A stretch of 41,270 nucleotides of DNA from MD308 sp051888795 (GCA_051888795.1 JBJFCD010000177.1:1-41270); one strand, 5' to 3'; positions 23,547 to 30,827 are shown, numbered from the stretch's first letter. A program made the numbers and translations. Notes: generated from the sequence alone by a model not told the origin.

Positions 23547-25274
23547 CTATCCTTTGTTGAAATCTGATTTATAACGCTGGTATATCGCATATAAATCTAT
23601 AGCTGCTGCTGCGCCGTCTATGTGACGGGTCTTAATGTCCTGCACCTTCGTAGGCTTGATAAGTCCATCCTTGTCCATATCCAGTGCGACATTCCCGAAG
23701 CAGTATTTATCCACCGGATTGTTGTTGTAGTAAAAGAGCCTGTCTTTCAAATCGGCTTCAAGCAGATTCATAGGGTTAGTCAGAGCAATTCGTGTCTGGT
23801 CGATTCTCTCCCATGTATCTGTTTCTTTGATGCCCGGACTCCATCCGATATCATCCATGCGCCGCAGGAACTCTTTAGCAAATCTGTCGTCATAGCCGCC
23901 CTTATAAAGTTTGATTTTGTACTTCTTGAGAAGGTGCAAAAACCAATCTGCGACTTGATCCAGCTTCACTTCGTTGCCCGGGTGCTGTGTAATATATCCA
24001 TCTGCCACCCACTGCCTGAATTGTGCCTGCTCGTCTTGTGGCATTCTTTCTATCTTGCCTTCAGGTATGAAGTACTGGCTTATGGAATACTTGACCGGAT
24101 CGCCCGGCTTCATCATCATCGCCCTTACGCAGCACAAGTCTGTCGTGATAGCGAGGTCAGCAGCTCCTAAGCATAGGCTGCCGCTGAAATCTTCCAGATT
24201 AAATCCGCATTCATAATCGTAGTCCTCACGCATGAGCCACGCTGCAGCATTGTTCTGTTTGATGTTGAAATCTTTCGCCAGAGTGTATACCCTGTCTTTC
24301 TGGGAACGCTTCGCCTTTGCCAGCTCTTTTTTCAAATAGCTGTACTTCTTGGTGACTCCCAGATTCGGATTACTTTTATGCCATGCTGTGCGCCCTGCCT
24401 TGATATCCTCATCGGTTACAGTCCAGATTTCCTCTTCACTATCTTGGGTGTAAAGCCATACAAGAACGCTATCTGTATCTTCGTCTTCAATTTCTCCGTT
24501 CAGGATTTTGCGAGCGTCTATCAGCTCATTGTCCAGATATCCGTCATTTACAAAGCCCTCCGTGGATATGTTGATGAACAAAGGCTCATCCTTTGTGGAC
24601 TGAGACTGCTCTATCGGCTTGGCAATTCTGTTGTCTTTCATTTCGTGGCTTTCGTCCAGGATGGCAAAATCTATGTTTCTGCCTTCCTTATTCTGGGTCT
24701 TTTCGCTCATTTTCTTTACAGTCGATTTTCGTTTCTTGTTGAAAATGCCCTGTAAATTTTTGTGAGTTCTTTTACCCTTAGGGTCGAACGCCTCTCGCAT
24801 GTTTGCGATTTCTTCGAATATGATTCCGGCTTGGCTATCGTCATTCGAGCTGCATATTATGTCAGAGCCACCAGCTCCGACCATCAGCTGAGCGAATGCC
24901 AGTGCTGCGCATAATGTGGATTTGCCGTTTTTCCTGCCGATAAGCAGAATGGCTTTCGTAAATCTTCTGAATCCTGTGTCTGCTCTTTTGAAAGAGTACA
25001 AGACTTCTATAAAAGCCTTTTCCCAGAGCTCCAGCTTTAAAGGCTTACCGAAAAATGGACTCCTTGTCTGCTTGCAAAACTTCTCGATAAAGTCAATCTG
25101 CAAGTGCCCGGCTTTCAGGTCATATACATACTTAGGATTTTTTAAATCCCTGATGAGATTTTCTAAGCATGTAATAAGCTCCTGCCCGGCAATGATCCTG
25201 CCCTCTTTGATTTCGGTGTAATACTGTACTAAATAACTAGAGTCCGAAATCGGCGGCAAATTCGTCAAACTCAT
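23547..25274 (-). CDS. terL: Terminase large subunit
   Basis: A 575-residue packaging motor. The ATPase domain carries Walker A GRKNGKST (residues 113-120) and Walker B FAILDE (203-208), with a coupling motif near NISTEG. The nuclease domain begins near residue 366 (CLGAADLAITTD, with acidic metal ligands). It cuts concatemers and pumps DNA into the prohead. GAGGAAGC before the ATG; it overlaps the small terminase gene, in which its start lies. Confidence 0.96.
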   Translation of the reverse strand: MSLTNLPPISDSSYLVQYYTEIKEGRIIAGQELITCLENLIRDLKNPKYVYDLKAGHLQIDFIEKFCKQTRSPFFGKPLKLELWEKAFIEVLYSFKRADTGFRRFTKAILLIGRKNGKSTLCAALAFAQLMVGAGGSDIICSSNDDSQAGIIFEEIANMREAFDPKGKRTHKNLQGIFNKKRKSTVKKMSEKTQNKEGRNIDFAILDESHEMKDNRIAKPIEQSQSTKDEPLFINISTEGFVNDGYLDNELIDARKILNGEIEDEDTDSVLVWLYTQDSEEEIWTVTDEDIKAGRTAWHKSNPNLGVTKKYSYLKKELAKAKRSQKDRVYTLAKDFNIKQNNAAAWLMREDYDYECGFNLEDFSGSLCLGAADLAITTDLCCVRAMMMKPGDPVKYSISQYFIPEGKIERMPQDEQAQFRQWVADGYITQHPGNEVKLDQVADWFLHLLKKYKIKLYKGGYDDRFAKEFLRRMDDIGWSPGIKETDTWERIDQTRIALTNPMNLLEADLKDRLFYYNNNPVDKYCFGNVALDMDKDGLIKPTKVQDIKTRHIDGAAAAIDLYAIYQRYKSDFNKG

Positions 25275-25545
25275 CTGCTTCCTCTACACTATTCTTCTGC
25301 AGGATGCTATTAAGAATCTTGATAACATTGCAGTAGCTCTGTATGTGCTCTTTATAAAGCCTGCTGGCTTCTGTCCTTTTCTGCAGCTCTGGATTATCCG
25401 GATGTACTTTTATGAATGGCAGCTTCCTTACTTCCTGCAGCTGCCGCTCAAGAAACTCGCCCTCTTCCAATAACTGCGCCGCCAGCTTCTGCTTGTCCTC
25501 TTCAACGGTTTCAAATAATGCTTTCAGTTCCTCGAGCCTATTCAT
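25237..25545 (-). CDS. Terminase small subunit, P27-like
   Basis: A 102-residue protein that overlaps the start of the large terminase. A helical N-terminus (LEELKALFETVEEDKQKL) leads to LPFIKVHPDNPELQKRTEAS and LYKEHIQSYCNVIKILNSIL, the pattern of P27-type small terminases, then an acidic C-terminus. It should recognise the packaging site. I chose the ATG overlapping the upstream stop; an in-frame TTG seven codons upstream is possible. Confidence 0.75.
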   Translation of the reverse strand: MNRLEELKALFETVEEDKQKLAAQLLEEGEFLERQLQEVRKLPFIKVHPDNPELQKRTEASRLYKEHIQSYCNVIKILNSILQKNSVEEADEFDEFAADFGL

Positions 25546-25861
25546 TAGACTCAGCTTCTTTCTCAATATCCTCTAAAGTCTCTTTAATGACTTCCGGATC
25601 TGTTATGGTGATATTATCTCCATCAACTTTTCCAATAACTTCGCCATCAACGGCGAAGTTTCCATCAGCATCAATTTCGCCGTCTATTTCCACGAATTCA
25701 GTCATGATATATCCAAGCTTCCTGTTTACAGTTACCTTTAACCAGTCTTCTGCGATCTCTTTGATATTAATTTTCTGTCCCTCTTCCAGCTCAGCTATGA
25801 TATTGTCGCTGATTTCCGGTGTTCTTCTGAAATTAACTCTGCATATTGCTGTACCTTTCAT
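25538..25861 (-). CDS. SH3b-like domain protein
   Basis: A 107-residue acidic protein. Residues 1-~60 read like a bacterial SH3 domain (TAICRVNFRRTPEISDNIIA, EGQKINIKEIAEDWLKVTV, KLGYIMTEFVEI). A Gly/Asp-rich strand repeat (GEIDADGNFAVDGEVIGKVD) and an acidic helix follow. Such domains usually bind peptides or cell wall. There is no signal peptide, so here it is probably an intracellular adaptor. GCGAGGG precedes the chosen ATG. Its place between the HNH and small terminase genes is unusual. Confidence 0.7.
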   Translation of the reverse strand: MKGTAICRVNFRRTPEISDNIIAELEEGQKINIKEIAEDWLKVTVNRKLGYIMTEFVEIDGEIDADGNFAVDGEVIGKVDGDNITITDPEVIKETLEDIEKEAESNE

Positions 25862-25999
25862 GTTTTCCCTCGCTTTCCATCTCGATATCGAACGATTTCG
25901 TTCAATGCATTTTGATTTATTCGAATTTATAAACATGCGAGTTTATAAATATTTATTTTCTAAAATCCTCCGGCAAAATCTCATTTTTGCGGTTTGTAT

Positions 26000-26062
26000 G
26001 TAAAGACTATCCCCCTCGCAGTCGCCGTTCCCCATAAAAATTACACAGACCCGGGGGGATGG
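26000..26062. other. G/C-rich intergenic stretch, candidate packaging (cos) region
   Basis: Between the SH3-like gene and the small gene at 26072 lie 210 bases. Within them ATCCCCC (26009-26015) and GGGGGAT (26054-26060) form an inverted repeat in otherwise AT-rich DNA. HNH nuclease and terminase genes flank it, the usual surroundings of a cos site. This is an inference from position and composition only. Confidence 0.3.
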
Positions 26063-26071
26063 TTGAATTTT

Positions 26072-26278
26072 TTATTCAAAATTCTTCAGATCGCTTTCAA
26101 TGCATACCTTTACATTTTCAGGCTCGCCCGGCTCATGTATTACATCAATCACTTCTAAATTTCGATCTAAGATTAATACTCCAGTCTTTATTTGTTCCAA
26201 GCACGTCTGATGTATGTGCTTATATGTTTCTGCGTCAATCAACAACGGATTAGTTTTTAATTTTAAGATCACTAACAT
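26072..26278 (-). CDS. Small phage protein (68 aa)
   Basis: A 68-residue protein starting MLVILKLKTNPLLIDAETYK and ending ESDLKNFE, with a mixed alpha/beta pattern (GVLILDRNLEVIDVIHEPGE). GGGAAAGGA precedes the chosen ATG, 24 codons inside the longest frame. Family and function unknown. It sits between the HNH-kinase gene and the SH3-like gene. Confidence 0.6.
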   Translation of the reverse strand: MLVILKLKTNPLLIDAETYKHIHQTCLEQIKTGVLILDRNLEVIDVIHEPGEPENVKVCIESDLKNFE

Positions 26279-26378
26279 TCTTTTATCCTTTCCCTTTACG
26301 GACTTACAGGGCAGCAGTGGAAAGGATAAGTACTGCTGCCAATGCCGCACATCATCTTTATCATTTAAGGAGATTCAA

Positions 26379-27065
26379 TTATGCTGTAAAGCGTTCAAAG
26401 TAATCGGTAATATATCCTTTCCATATCGCTACAGGTCTGTCGCCTGCTGCAATCAATCTGCGTTGGCATTCCTCTTCGCCAGTATCTATATGTATAAGCT
26501 CTGCTCCCAATCTATCAGCCAAGCGTTCACGCTCTGCTCTGGATGGGTACGAGCCTATTACCCACGCCGTCTGCCATTGCCCCTGCCGTGTTCTTATCTG
26601 ATCCAGCAAGCAGCTTCTGGCATCGAATATGTTTGACTTGAGATAGTTGTTTTTCTCGTACATCGGTGCAAAGGTTATTGCAGACCACAGCGCATCTATA
26701 TCCACGACTATGTCTCTGTCCGATTTATTCTCTCTTACGAATGAGCTCTTACCGGATAAAGGCGAGCCGTGAACGATGAATACCTTCTGCGGAATATACA
26801 GCCCGAATCTATCGTGTATGTCGTTGTGGCACCTGTGATGCACCAGAGATATATTGACCGGATTTAAACTTATCTCCGGATCATTAATATTGACGATAGT
26901 CAGAGGGTTCTTGTGATGTCCTATGCAGTCATATGCTTTTACTATCGGCTGTCCGCAGTGCTCGCATATAATCAGCCCCTCTTCGTTGGTTCTCTGCTTT
27001 TTAATAAACTCCACGCAATTACGCCACGCTTTGCTTTTATAGAACTCCGCTAAGGTGCTATACAC
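26379..27065 (-). CDS. HNH nuclease fused to a P-loop kinase-like domain
   Basis: A 228-residue two-domain protein. Residues 1-~90 are an HNH domain with zinc pair CEHC (34-37), IGHHKNPLT (H50/H51/N53) and HHRCHNDIH (76-84). Residues ~92-228 are a P-loop kinase of the AAA_33/polynucleotide-kinase type: Walker A GSPLSGKSS (100-108), VDIDALW with acidic residues at 122 and 124, and DRLGAELIHIDTGEEECQRR near the C-terminus. HNH proteins by terminases often assist cos cleavage; the kinase could phosphorylate ends. The start is GTG with GAGAGGG upstream. Confidence 0.85.
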   Translation of the reverse strand: MYSTLAEFYKSKAWRNCVEFIKKQRTNEEGLIICEHCGQPIVKAYDCIGHHKNPLTIVNINDPEISLNPVNISLVHHRCHNDIHDRFGLYIPQKVFIVHGSPLSGKSSFVRENKSDRDIVVDIDALWSAITFAPMYEKNNYLKSNIFDARSCLLDQIRTRQGQWQTAWVIGSYPSRAERERLADRLGAELIHIDTGEEECQRRLIAAGDRPVAIWKGYITDYFERFTA

Positions 27066-27111
27066 GAAAACCCTCTCTTTCTTTTAACAGTTCTATTTTT
27101 TAGATTAACAA

Positions 27112-27600
27112 CTACTTCCAGTCCTCCGCTTCAGCGAGCTGTTTTCTCAGAGCAAGCTCCTGCCGCTTCACTTCCAGCATGGTCGGATTGTCTGACCAAT
27201 CATGCTCTTTGTCGAGGTTCTTGAGGAGCAAGCTGCATGCTGCCACGTTCGGAGGCTCTTGCTTCTTGGTGATTTCTGTATAAGTAACGTCCTTTACTCC
27301 ATCAGCTGTGTCCTCTTTTCGTGTGTATACTTTCTTCTCTTCGTATTCGTAGCCCTTCGCCCTTTTCAGGAGAGCTGAGAAAACATCTGACACAATCGCC
27401 TGCTTTGCTTCCTTGAGAGCCGCTGCGAGCTCTGGGTGCTCGTTCTTGTACTTTTCCAGAGTGGATTGATGTATGCCCAGCTTTGCGGCAACTTCCTTTT
27501 CGCTTAGACCGTCTTGTCTTCGCCATGCCATTATTTCCGGGATACGCTTCTGCACTTCCGGGTATTTACTTTTTCTGCCGCCGCCTTTACTGTTTGTCAT
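27112..27600 (-). CDS. HTH small-terminase-like protein, first gene of the late operon
   Basis: A 162-residue protein. A basic GGGRKSKYPEVQKRIPEIMA start leads to an HTH domain (GLSEKEVAAKLGIHQSTLEKY) followed by helices and a charged C-terminus (LEVKRQELALRKQLAEAEDW). The layout resembles HTH-type small terminase or terminase-accessory proteins. A P27-like small terminase also exists at 25237, so which one binds the packaging site is open. AAAGGGA precedes the chosen ATG. Confidence 0.65.
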   Translation of the reverse strand: MTNSKGGGRKSKYPEVQKRIPEIMAWRRQDGLSEKEVAAKLGIHQSTLEKYKNEHPELAAALKEAKQAIVSDVFSALLKRAKGYEYEEKKVYTRKEDTADGVKDVTYTEITKKQEPPNVAACSLLLKNLDKEHDWSDNPTMLEVKRQELALRKQLAEAEDWK

Positions 27601-27654
27601 ATATCTGCATCCCTTTCTGTATTTCCAAAATAACACGGGATCAATAGTTTTTTA

Positions 27655-27676
27655 GTCCTGGACTTGTCCTGGACTT
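27655..27676. repeat. Two tandem 11-bp repeats upstream of the late operon
   Basis: GTCCTGGACTT occurs twice back to back (AAGTCCAGGAC on the late-operon strand), 55 bases before the first late gene and just downstream of a terminator. This is a likely binding site for the late activator, with a weak -35-like TTGATC following on the same strand. It could also be bound by the HTH terminase-like protein. Confidence 0.5.
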
Positions 27677-27700
27677 TTTTGACATATTTTTACACAATAA

Positions 27701-27726
27701 AAAAGCACCGTGTTTCAGGTGCTTTT
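27701..27726. terminator. Bidirectional intrinsic terminator between early and late operons
   Basis: AAAAGCACC and GGTGCTTTT form a perfect 9-bp stem around an 8-base loop, with A- and T-runs on both sides, so it works in either direction. It ends early leftward transcription 25 bases after the 57-codon gene and isolates the late promoter region. Confidence 0.85.
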
Positions 27727-27751
27727 GTGTGCCGCCCCGCTCGGCTTACGG

Positions 27752-27925
27752 TTAATCAACTAACTCCACTTGATAATCTACTATTCTTCCAATTTCCATA
27801 GCCCTGATGCATATATCGCTCCAGTATTCGAATTCTTCATTTGCTGAATAATCAGCTCTCACTTCATGCTCTTGTTTGATATAAGCCTTATCAATTTCTG
27901 GCTTCACGTATGTAATAACTTTCAT
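27752..27925 (-). CDS. Small acidic protein (57 aa), uncertain
   Basis: A 57-codon frame: MKVITYVKPEIDKAYIKQEH and a C-terminal helix (EFEYWSDICIRAMEIGRIVD). The amino-acid composition looks protein-like and a terminator follows, but the ribosome site is poor. The frame extends far upstream through an antisense region that is not coding. No family is recognised. Confidence 0.45.
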   Translation of the reverse strand: MKVITYVKPEIDKAYIKQEHEVRADYSANEEFEYWSDICIRAMEIGRIVDYQVELVD

Positions 27926-27967
27926 TGAGATTGACTTAATTACCTGAAAGGGAGAAAGGAGAACAAA

Positions 27968-28114
27968 ATGAACGCCATGAACATGCAGGAAGCAGCCAGA
28001 ATCATCATAGGGCTTAGAGCCGCAGGATGGAACGAGAAAGATATAAACGACTTTATACTTTATATCGAAACCGGGGACGAACAGTACAAACCAAAAGAAA
28101 AATCTGCTGAGTAA
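27968..28114 (+). CDS. Isolated plus-strand small protein (48 aa)
   Basis: A 48-codon gene on the opposite strand to its surroundings: MNAMNMQEAARIIIGLRAAG, then WNEKDINDFILYIETGDEQY and a Lys/Glu tail. It looks like a compact three-helix protein. The ribosome site AAAGGGAGAAAGGAG is unusually strong. It lies between two strong bidirectional terminators and faces a divergent small frame, so it forms an independent cassette. I could not find a convincing promoter. Function unknown. Confidence 0.7.
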   Translation: MNAMNMQEAARIIIGLRAAGWNEKDINDFILYIETGDEQYKPKEKSAE

Positions 28115-28127
28115 TCGGCAGGTAATC

Positions 28128-28155
28128 AAAAAGGCAGCCACTTGGTTGCCTTTTT
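28128..28155. terminator. Bidirectional intrinsic terminator after the 48-aa gene and the methyltransferase operon
   Basis: AAAAAGGCAGCC pairs with GGTTGCCTTTTT around the tetraloop ACTT (12 pairs, one G-U), with A- and T-runs inside the stem ends. It ends plus-strand transcription of the 48-aa gene and minus-strand early transcription from the methyltransferase. Confidence 0.88.
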
Positions 28156-28232
28156 CGTTGGTGAAAATTATTGACAAATTGAATTGTGTTTGAAAAATAA
28201 GAAAAGAGCCCTCCTTTCTTTCTCTCTTAATA

Positions 28233-28261
28233 GTTATAACTTTATGTAAATGCATTTACAT
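28233..28261. promoter_or_regulatory. Two adjacent palindromes in the gap after the methyltransferase
   Basis: GTTATAAC (28233-28240) is followed three bases later by an 18-bp perfect palindrome, ATGTAAATG/CATTTACAT (28244-28261). They lie in a gene-free gap of 120 bases (28156-28275) downstream of the methyltransferase. They could be a regulatory or protein-binding site. No transcript start is evident. Confidence 0.4.
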
Positions 28262-28275
28262 CCGCTTCATGGGCA

Positions 28276-29502
28276 TCATTCGACTTTCACTGCCTTCTGC
28301 CCGGTGAACTGTTCCCATCGGTCTATTATCACATCACAGTACTTCGGGTCTAGCTCCATCATAAAGCACTTCCTGTTTAGCTGCTCGCAAGCAATCATCG
28401 TTGTACCGCTGCCGCCGAATAAATCCAAAACGATTTCACCCTGCCTGCTGCTGTTGGTTATCTGATAGCTGAACAGCTCTATCGGCTTCATAGTCGGATG
28501 CTGCTCTGATCTGCTCGGCTTCTTAAAATCCATAACCGTTGCCTGCGATCTGTCGGAGTACCAATTATGTGTCGCTCCGTCTTTCCAGCCGTAAAGGCAA
28601 GGCTCATGCTTCCACTGGTAATCCTGTCTGCCGAGGGTAATAGCGTTCTTGTTCCAGATCAGTGTTTGTCTCAGCTGCATACCGGACTCTTTCAGCATTG
28701 CCCGGAAGTTAAGCCCCTCGTTATCTGCATGCCATATGTAAAACGATGCCCCCGGCTTTAATACTTCGTTTGCATTCTTGTAAAAGCTCAGCAGGAAGGC
28801 TCTGAATTCCTCGTCTTCCATTTTGTCATTCATGATAACCAGCCCATCAGTGCGGCGGTGTCTTTTCCTCGCTTCGTCTACGCTGCCGCCCATTCCTAGA
28901 GCCACGTTATATGGTGGATCAGTAAGCAGCAGATCTGCGAGCTCTCCGTCCATCAGCTTTTGCACATCTGCGCTTTCCGTGCTGTTGCCGCACATCAATC
29001 TGTGTTCGCCCAGAATGTATATATCTCCGAGTTTGCTCTTCGGTTCTTCCGGGAGGTTCTCGTCTATGTCGTAATCATCGTCTTCAACTTCATCAGGCTC
29101 TGGCTTCAGGTCGTCAAGCATCCGCTGTATGTCCTCATCATCAAAGCCTGTCACTGTCATATCCAGCTGACCTTCAAGTTCCTCGAATAATACAGCCAGC
29201 TTTTCAAAATCCCACTCACCAGTGATTTTATTAAGTGCGATATTGAGTGCCTTTTCCTGTGCTTTATCCAGATTTACCACAACAACATCAATTTCGACAT
29301 ATCCCAGCTCCTGCATTACTGTTGCCCTCTGGTGACCGCCTATGATGGTGTTGTCGCTGTTTATGATAATCGGGTCTACATATCCGAACTCCTGAAGACT
29401 TCGCTTAATCTTCTGATATTCCTCGTCCGCTTCAGTGAGTGCCTTTCGTGGGTTATAATCCGCATAAATTAAATCTTTTATATTTCGTTTTTCAATGTTC
29501 AT
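28276..29502 (-). CDS. ParB-like domain plus N4/N6 DNA methyltransferase
   Basis: A 408-residue fusion. Residues 1-~100 are a ParB/sulfiredoxin-like domain with NPRK and IIGGHQRATVM (GGHQR 55-59). Residues ~155-408 are an amino-methyltransferase: motif IV DPPY (195-198) precedes motif I FGGSGTT (362-368), the beta-class order. An acidic linker (EPDEVEDDDYDIDENLPEE) joins them. It methylates adenine N6 or cytosine N4. No partner endonuclease is present, so self-protection or regulation is likely. GAGGTG before the ATG. Confidence 0.93.
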   Translation of the reverse strand: MNIEKRNIKDLIYADYNPRKALTEADEEYQKIKRSLQEFGYVDPIIINSDNTIIGGHQRATVMQELGYVEIDVVVVNLDKAQEKALNIALNKITGEWDFEKLAVLFEELEGQLDMTVTGFDDEDIQRMLDDLKPEPDEVEDDDYDIDENLPEEPKSKLGDIYILGEHRLMCGNSTESADVQKLMDGELADLLLTDPPYNVALGMGGSVDEARKRHRRTDGLVIMNDKMEDEEFRAFLLSFYKNANEVLKPGASFYIWHADNEGLNFRAMLKESGMQLRQTLIWNKNAITLGRQDYQWKHEPCLYGWKDGATHNWYSDRSQATVMDFKKPSRSEQHPTMKPIELFSYQITNSSRQGEIVLDLFGGSGTTMIACEQLNRKCFMMELDPKYCDVIIDRWEQFTGQKAVKVE

Positions 29503-29523
29503 TTTTACACCTCATTCGAATAG

Positions 29524-29663
29524 TTATAACTTACGCTTGCTTATACCCCTGCTGCTTAACCGTTCAAATTTCGGTGTATCTTTGATATTTACTGTGTCTG
29601 TGCGTTCCGCTTCATCAGCTGGGAGTCTTAACCCCCCCTTGTGATATAATCCATGTATTTCAT
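29524..29663 (-). CDS. Small frameshifted gene (46 aa if -1 frameshift at a G7 tract)
   Basis: ATG with AAAGGG upstream opens a frame MKYMDYITRGG that stops after 11 codons. A -1 shift at the G7 run (29638-29632), in the slippery phase G GGG GGT, continues to 46 codons: LRLPADEAERTDTVNIKD, then TPKFERLSSRGISKRKL. The stop overlaps the GTTATAAC palindrome before the methyltransferase. It may be a programmed frameshift, a phase-variable or decayed gene, or a sequencing error in the homopolymer. Confidence 0.45.
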
Positions 29664-29681
29664 AATGTCCCTTTCTTTGTT

Positions 29682-30056
29682 CTAAATCTCACGAATCCTG
29701 ATGCCGTGAACGTACAGCATCAGTTTTCGCTTTATTATGTATTCTGTGGTTCTTAATCCTTTGGTGTCTTCTACGATGGTCTCGCCATCCTTTTTATAAA
29801 CAAAATCGGCTTTGTATGCACATTCTTTTTCCAGCAGCTTTCCTTTGTGCACTCCTCCCCTTGCGCCGATCGTGTCCGGTTCTCTTTGTGTAGGAATGAG
29901 CACAAACTTAACCTGCGTCTGTAGGTCTGATATTTCCCCAGCTTGTTCAAGCAGCTGCAGCTCCATGAATCTGATTGCTTCTTTCTTCGAGTCAAACTGC
30001 CTGCCGTTTGCATATGCTTTCCTGTTGCCGTACTTTGCCGTTCTCCTGTAATACAT
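29682..30056 (-). CDS. DUF1064 family nuclease-like protein
   Basis: A 124-residue protein with the DUF1064 pattern: MYYRRTAKYGNRKAYANGRQ, FDSKKEAIRFMELQLLEQAG, YKADFVYKKDGETIVEDTKG, then RTTEYIIKRKLMLYVHGIRI. The AD..Y/VVEDTKG-like region with an E and Lys resembles a PD-(D/E)XK nuclease core, and the family is often suggested to be a phage Holliday-junction or recombination nuclease. The chosen ATG follows AAGGG. Confidence 0.85.
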   Translation of the reverse strand: MYYRRTAKYGNRKAYANGRQFDSKKEAIRFMELQLLEQAGEISDLQTQVKFVLIPTQREPDTIGARGGVHKGKLLEKECAYKADFVYKKDGETIVEDTKGLRTTEYIIKRKLMLYVHGIRIREI

Positions 30057-30061
30057 ATGTC

Positions 30062-30286
30062 TTACCCTTCCCAATCAAGAGCCTGTCCGCAGTCTGGGCA
30101 GAAGTTCGATTTCACCAGCATTACCTGTCTGCAATACGGGCACTGATTTTTTACAGGCTTTTCTCTGATTTCCTTACCGCAAGCCTTAACTACATTGTCC
30201 CAGTGCTCTATTACCTGTCTGTCCTCATCAGGAAAGCGATTCATCATTTCCTGATAATGATCAAACGTTTCTCTCATGCTTGTCAT
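30062..30286 (-). CDS. Zinc-ribbon phage protein (74 aa)
   Basis: A 74-residue protein. A helical N-terminus (RETFDHYQEMMNRFPDEDRQ) is followed by a C-terminal zinc ribbon with CPYC and CPDCGQ pairs separated by 12 residues. AAAGGAG precedes the ATG. Probably nucleic-acid or protein binding. The start overlaps the upstream gene by 26 bases. Confidence 0.75.
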   Translation of the reverse strand: MTSMRETFDHYQEMMNRFPDEDRQVIEHWDNVVKACGKEIREKPVKNQCPYCRQVMLVKSNFCPDCGQALDWEG

Positions 30287-30467
30287 TCTTCTGCTCCTTT
30301 CTCACTCTTTTTATGAGCTTTTCGACCTCTTCGAATTCAGCTCCTATGCTTATATCGCCGCTCGTAAAAGTCAGCACCTCTTTTCTGTCACCGATAAATT
30401 TACAAGCCACTTTCGTTGCTGTAATATTTCTGCCATCGGTCACGAATCCATTCGTTACAGTTACCAT
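30261..30467 (-). CDS. Small phage protein (68 aa)
   Basis: A 68-residue protein: a beta-rich N-terminus (VTVTNGFVTDGRNITATKVA, then CKFIGDRKEVLTFTSGD) and a basic helical tail (FEEVEKLIKRVRKEQKNDKH). GGAGA before the ATG. The family is unrecognised. It overlaps the zinc-ribbon gene downstream and shares a base with the Cys-rich gene upstream. Confidence 0.65.
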   Translation of the reverse strand: MVTVTNGFVTDGRNITATKVACKFIGDRKEVLTFTSGDISIGAEFEEVEKLIKRVRKEQKNDKHERNV

Positions 30468-30823
30468 TATTCAGTCTCCTTTATCGTGTTCCACTCGTTC
30501 TGTTTCTCCTTTGCTCTTGACCGCCCTTTACCTTTCCGGGCATATTCTGTGCACCCTTGAACCGGGCACGGTCTTCTCTTTCCTGTGATAGATATATAGT
30601 CACATATCGGAATGCCGCCCATCATGCCGCCATACTTGCAGCTCTTTATCCTGCTGCATTCGTTCGGGTCTTTTGGCTTGACAGGCTTTGCATGCTTCTT
30701 TCTGTATTCTTTTGACATCCTCTTGACATGCACCCTCTGACATTCCGGGCACCTTACCTGCTGCGGATGCTTCTGGGTAAATACCTTCCTGCAATCCACG
30801 CACTTTTTAAATACTGGTTTCAC
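30467..30823 (-). CDS. Cys-rich zinc-binding phage protein (118 aa)
   Basis: A 118-residue basic protein. Two N-terminal pairs, CVDC and CPEC, form a zinc ribbon (KKCVDCRKVFTQKHPQQVRC). A Lys-rich helix (MSKEYRKKHAKPVKPKDP) and a second Cys cluster follow (CSRIKSCKYGGMMGGIPICD, then CPVQGC), and a basic tail. The start is GTG with AGGAAG upstream. Similar early-region proteins are common and uncharacterised; nucleic-acid binding is likely. Confidence 0.7.
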   Translation of the reverse strand: MKPVFKKCVDCRKVFTQKHPQQVRCPECQRVHVKRMSKEYRKKHAKPVKPKDPNECSRIKSCKYGGMMGGIPICDYISITGKRRPCPVQGCTEYARKGKGRSRAKEKQNEWNTIKETE

Positions 30824-30827
30824 CGCT

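Noticed and set aside
27926..28255. Upstream extension of the 57-codon frame to an ATG at 28255
   Set aside because: It runs antisense through the 48-aa gene and a terminator hairpin, starts inside a palindrome and has no ribosome site at its ATG.
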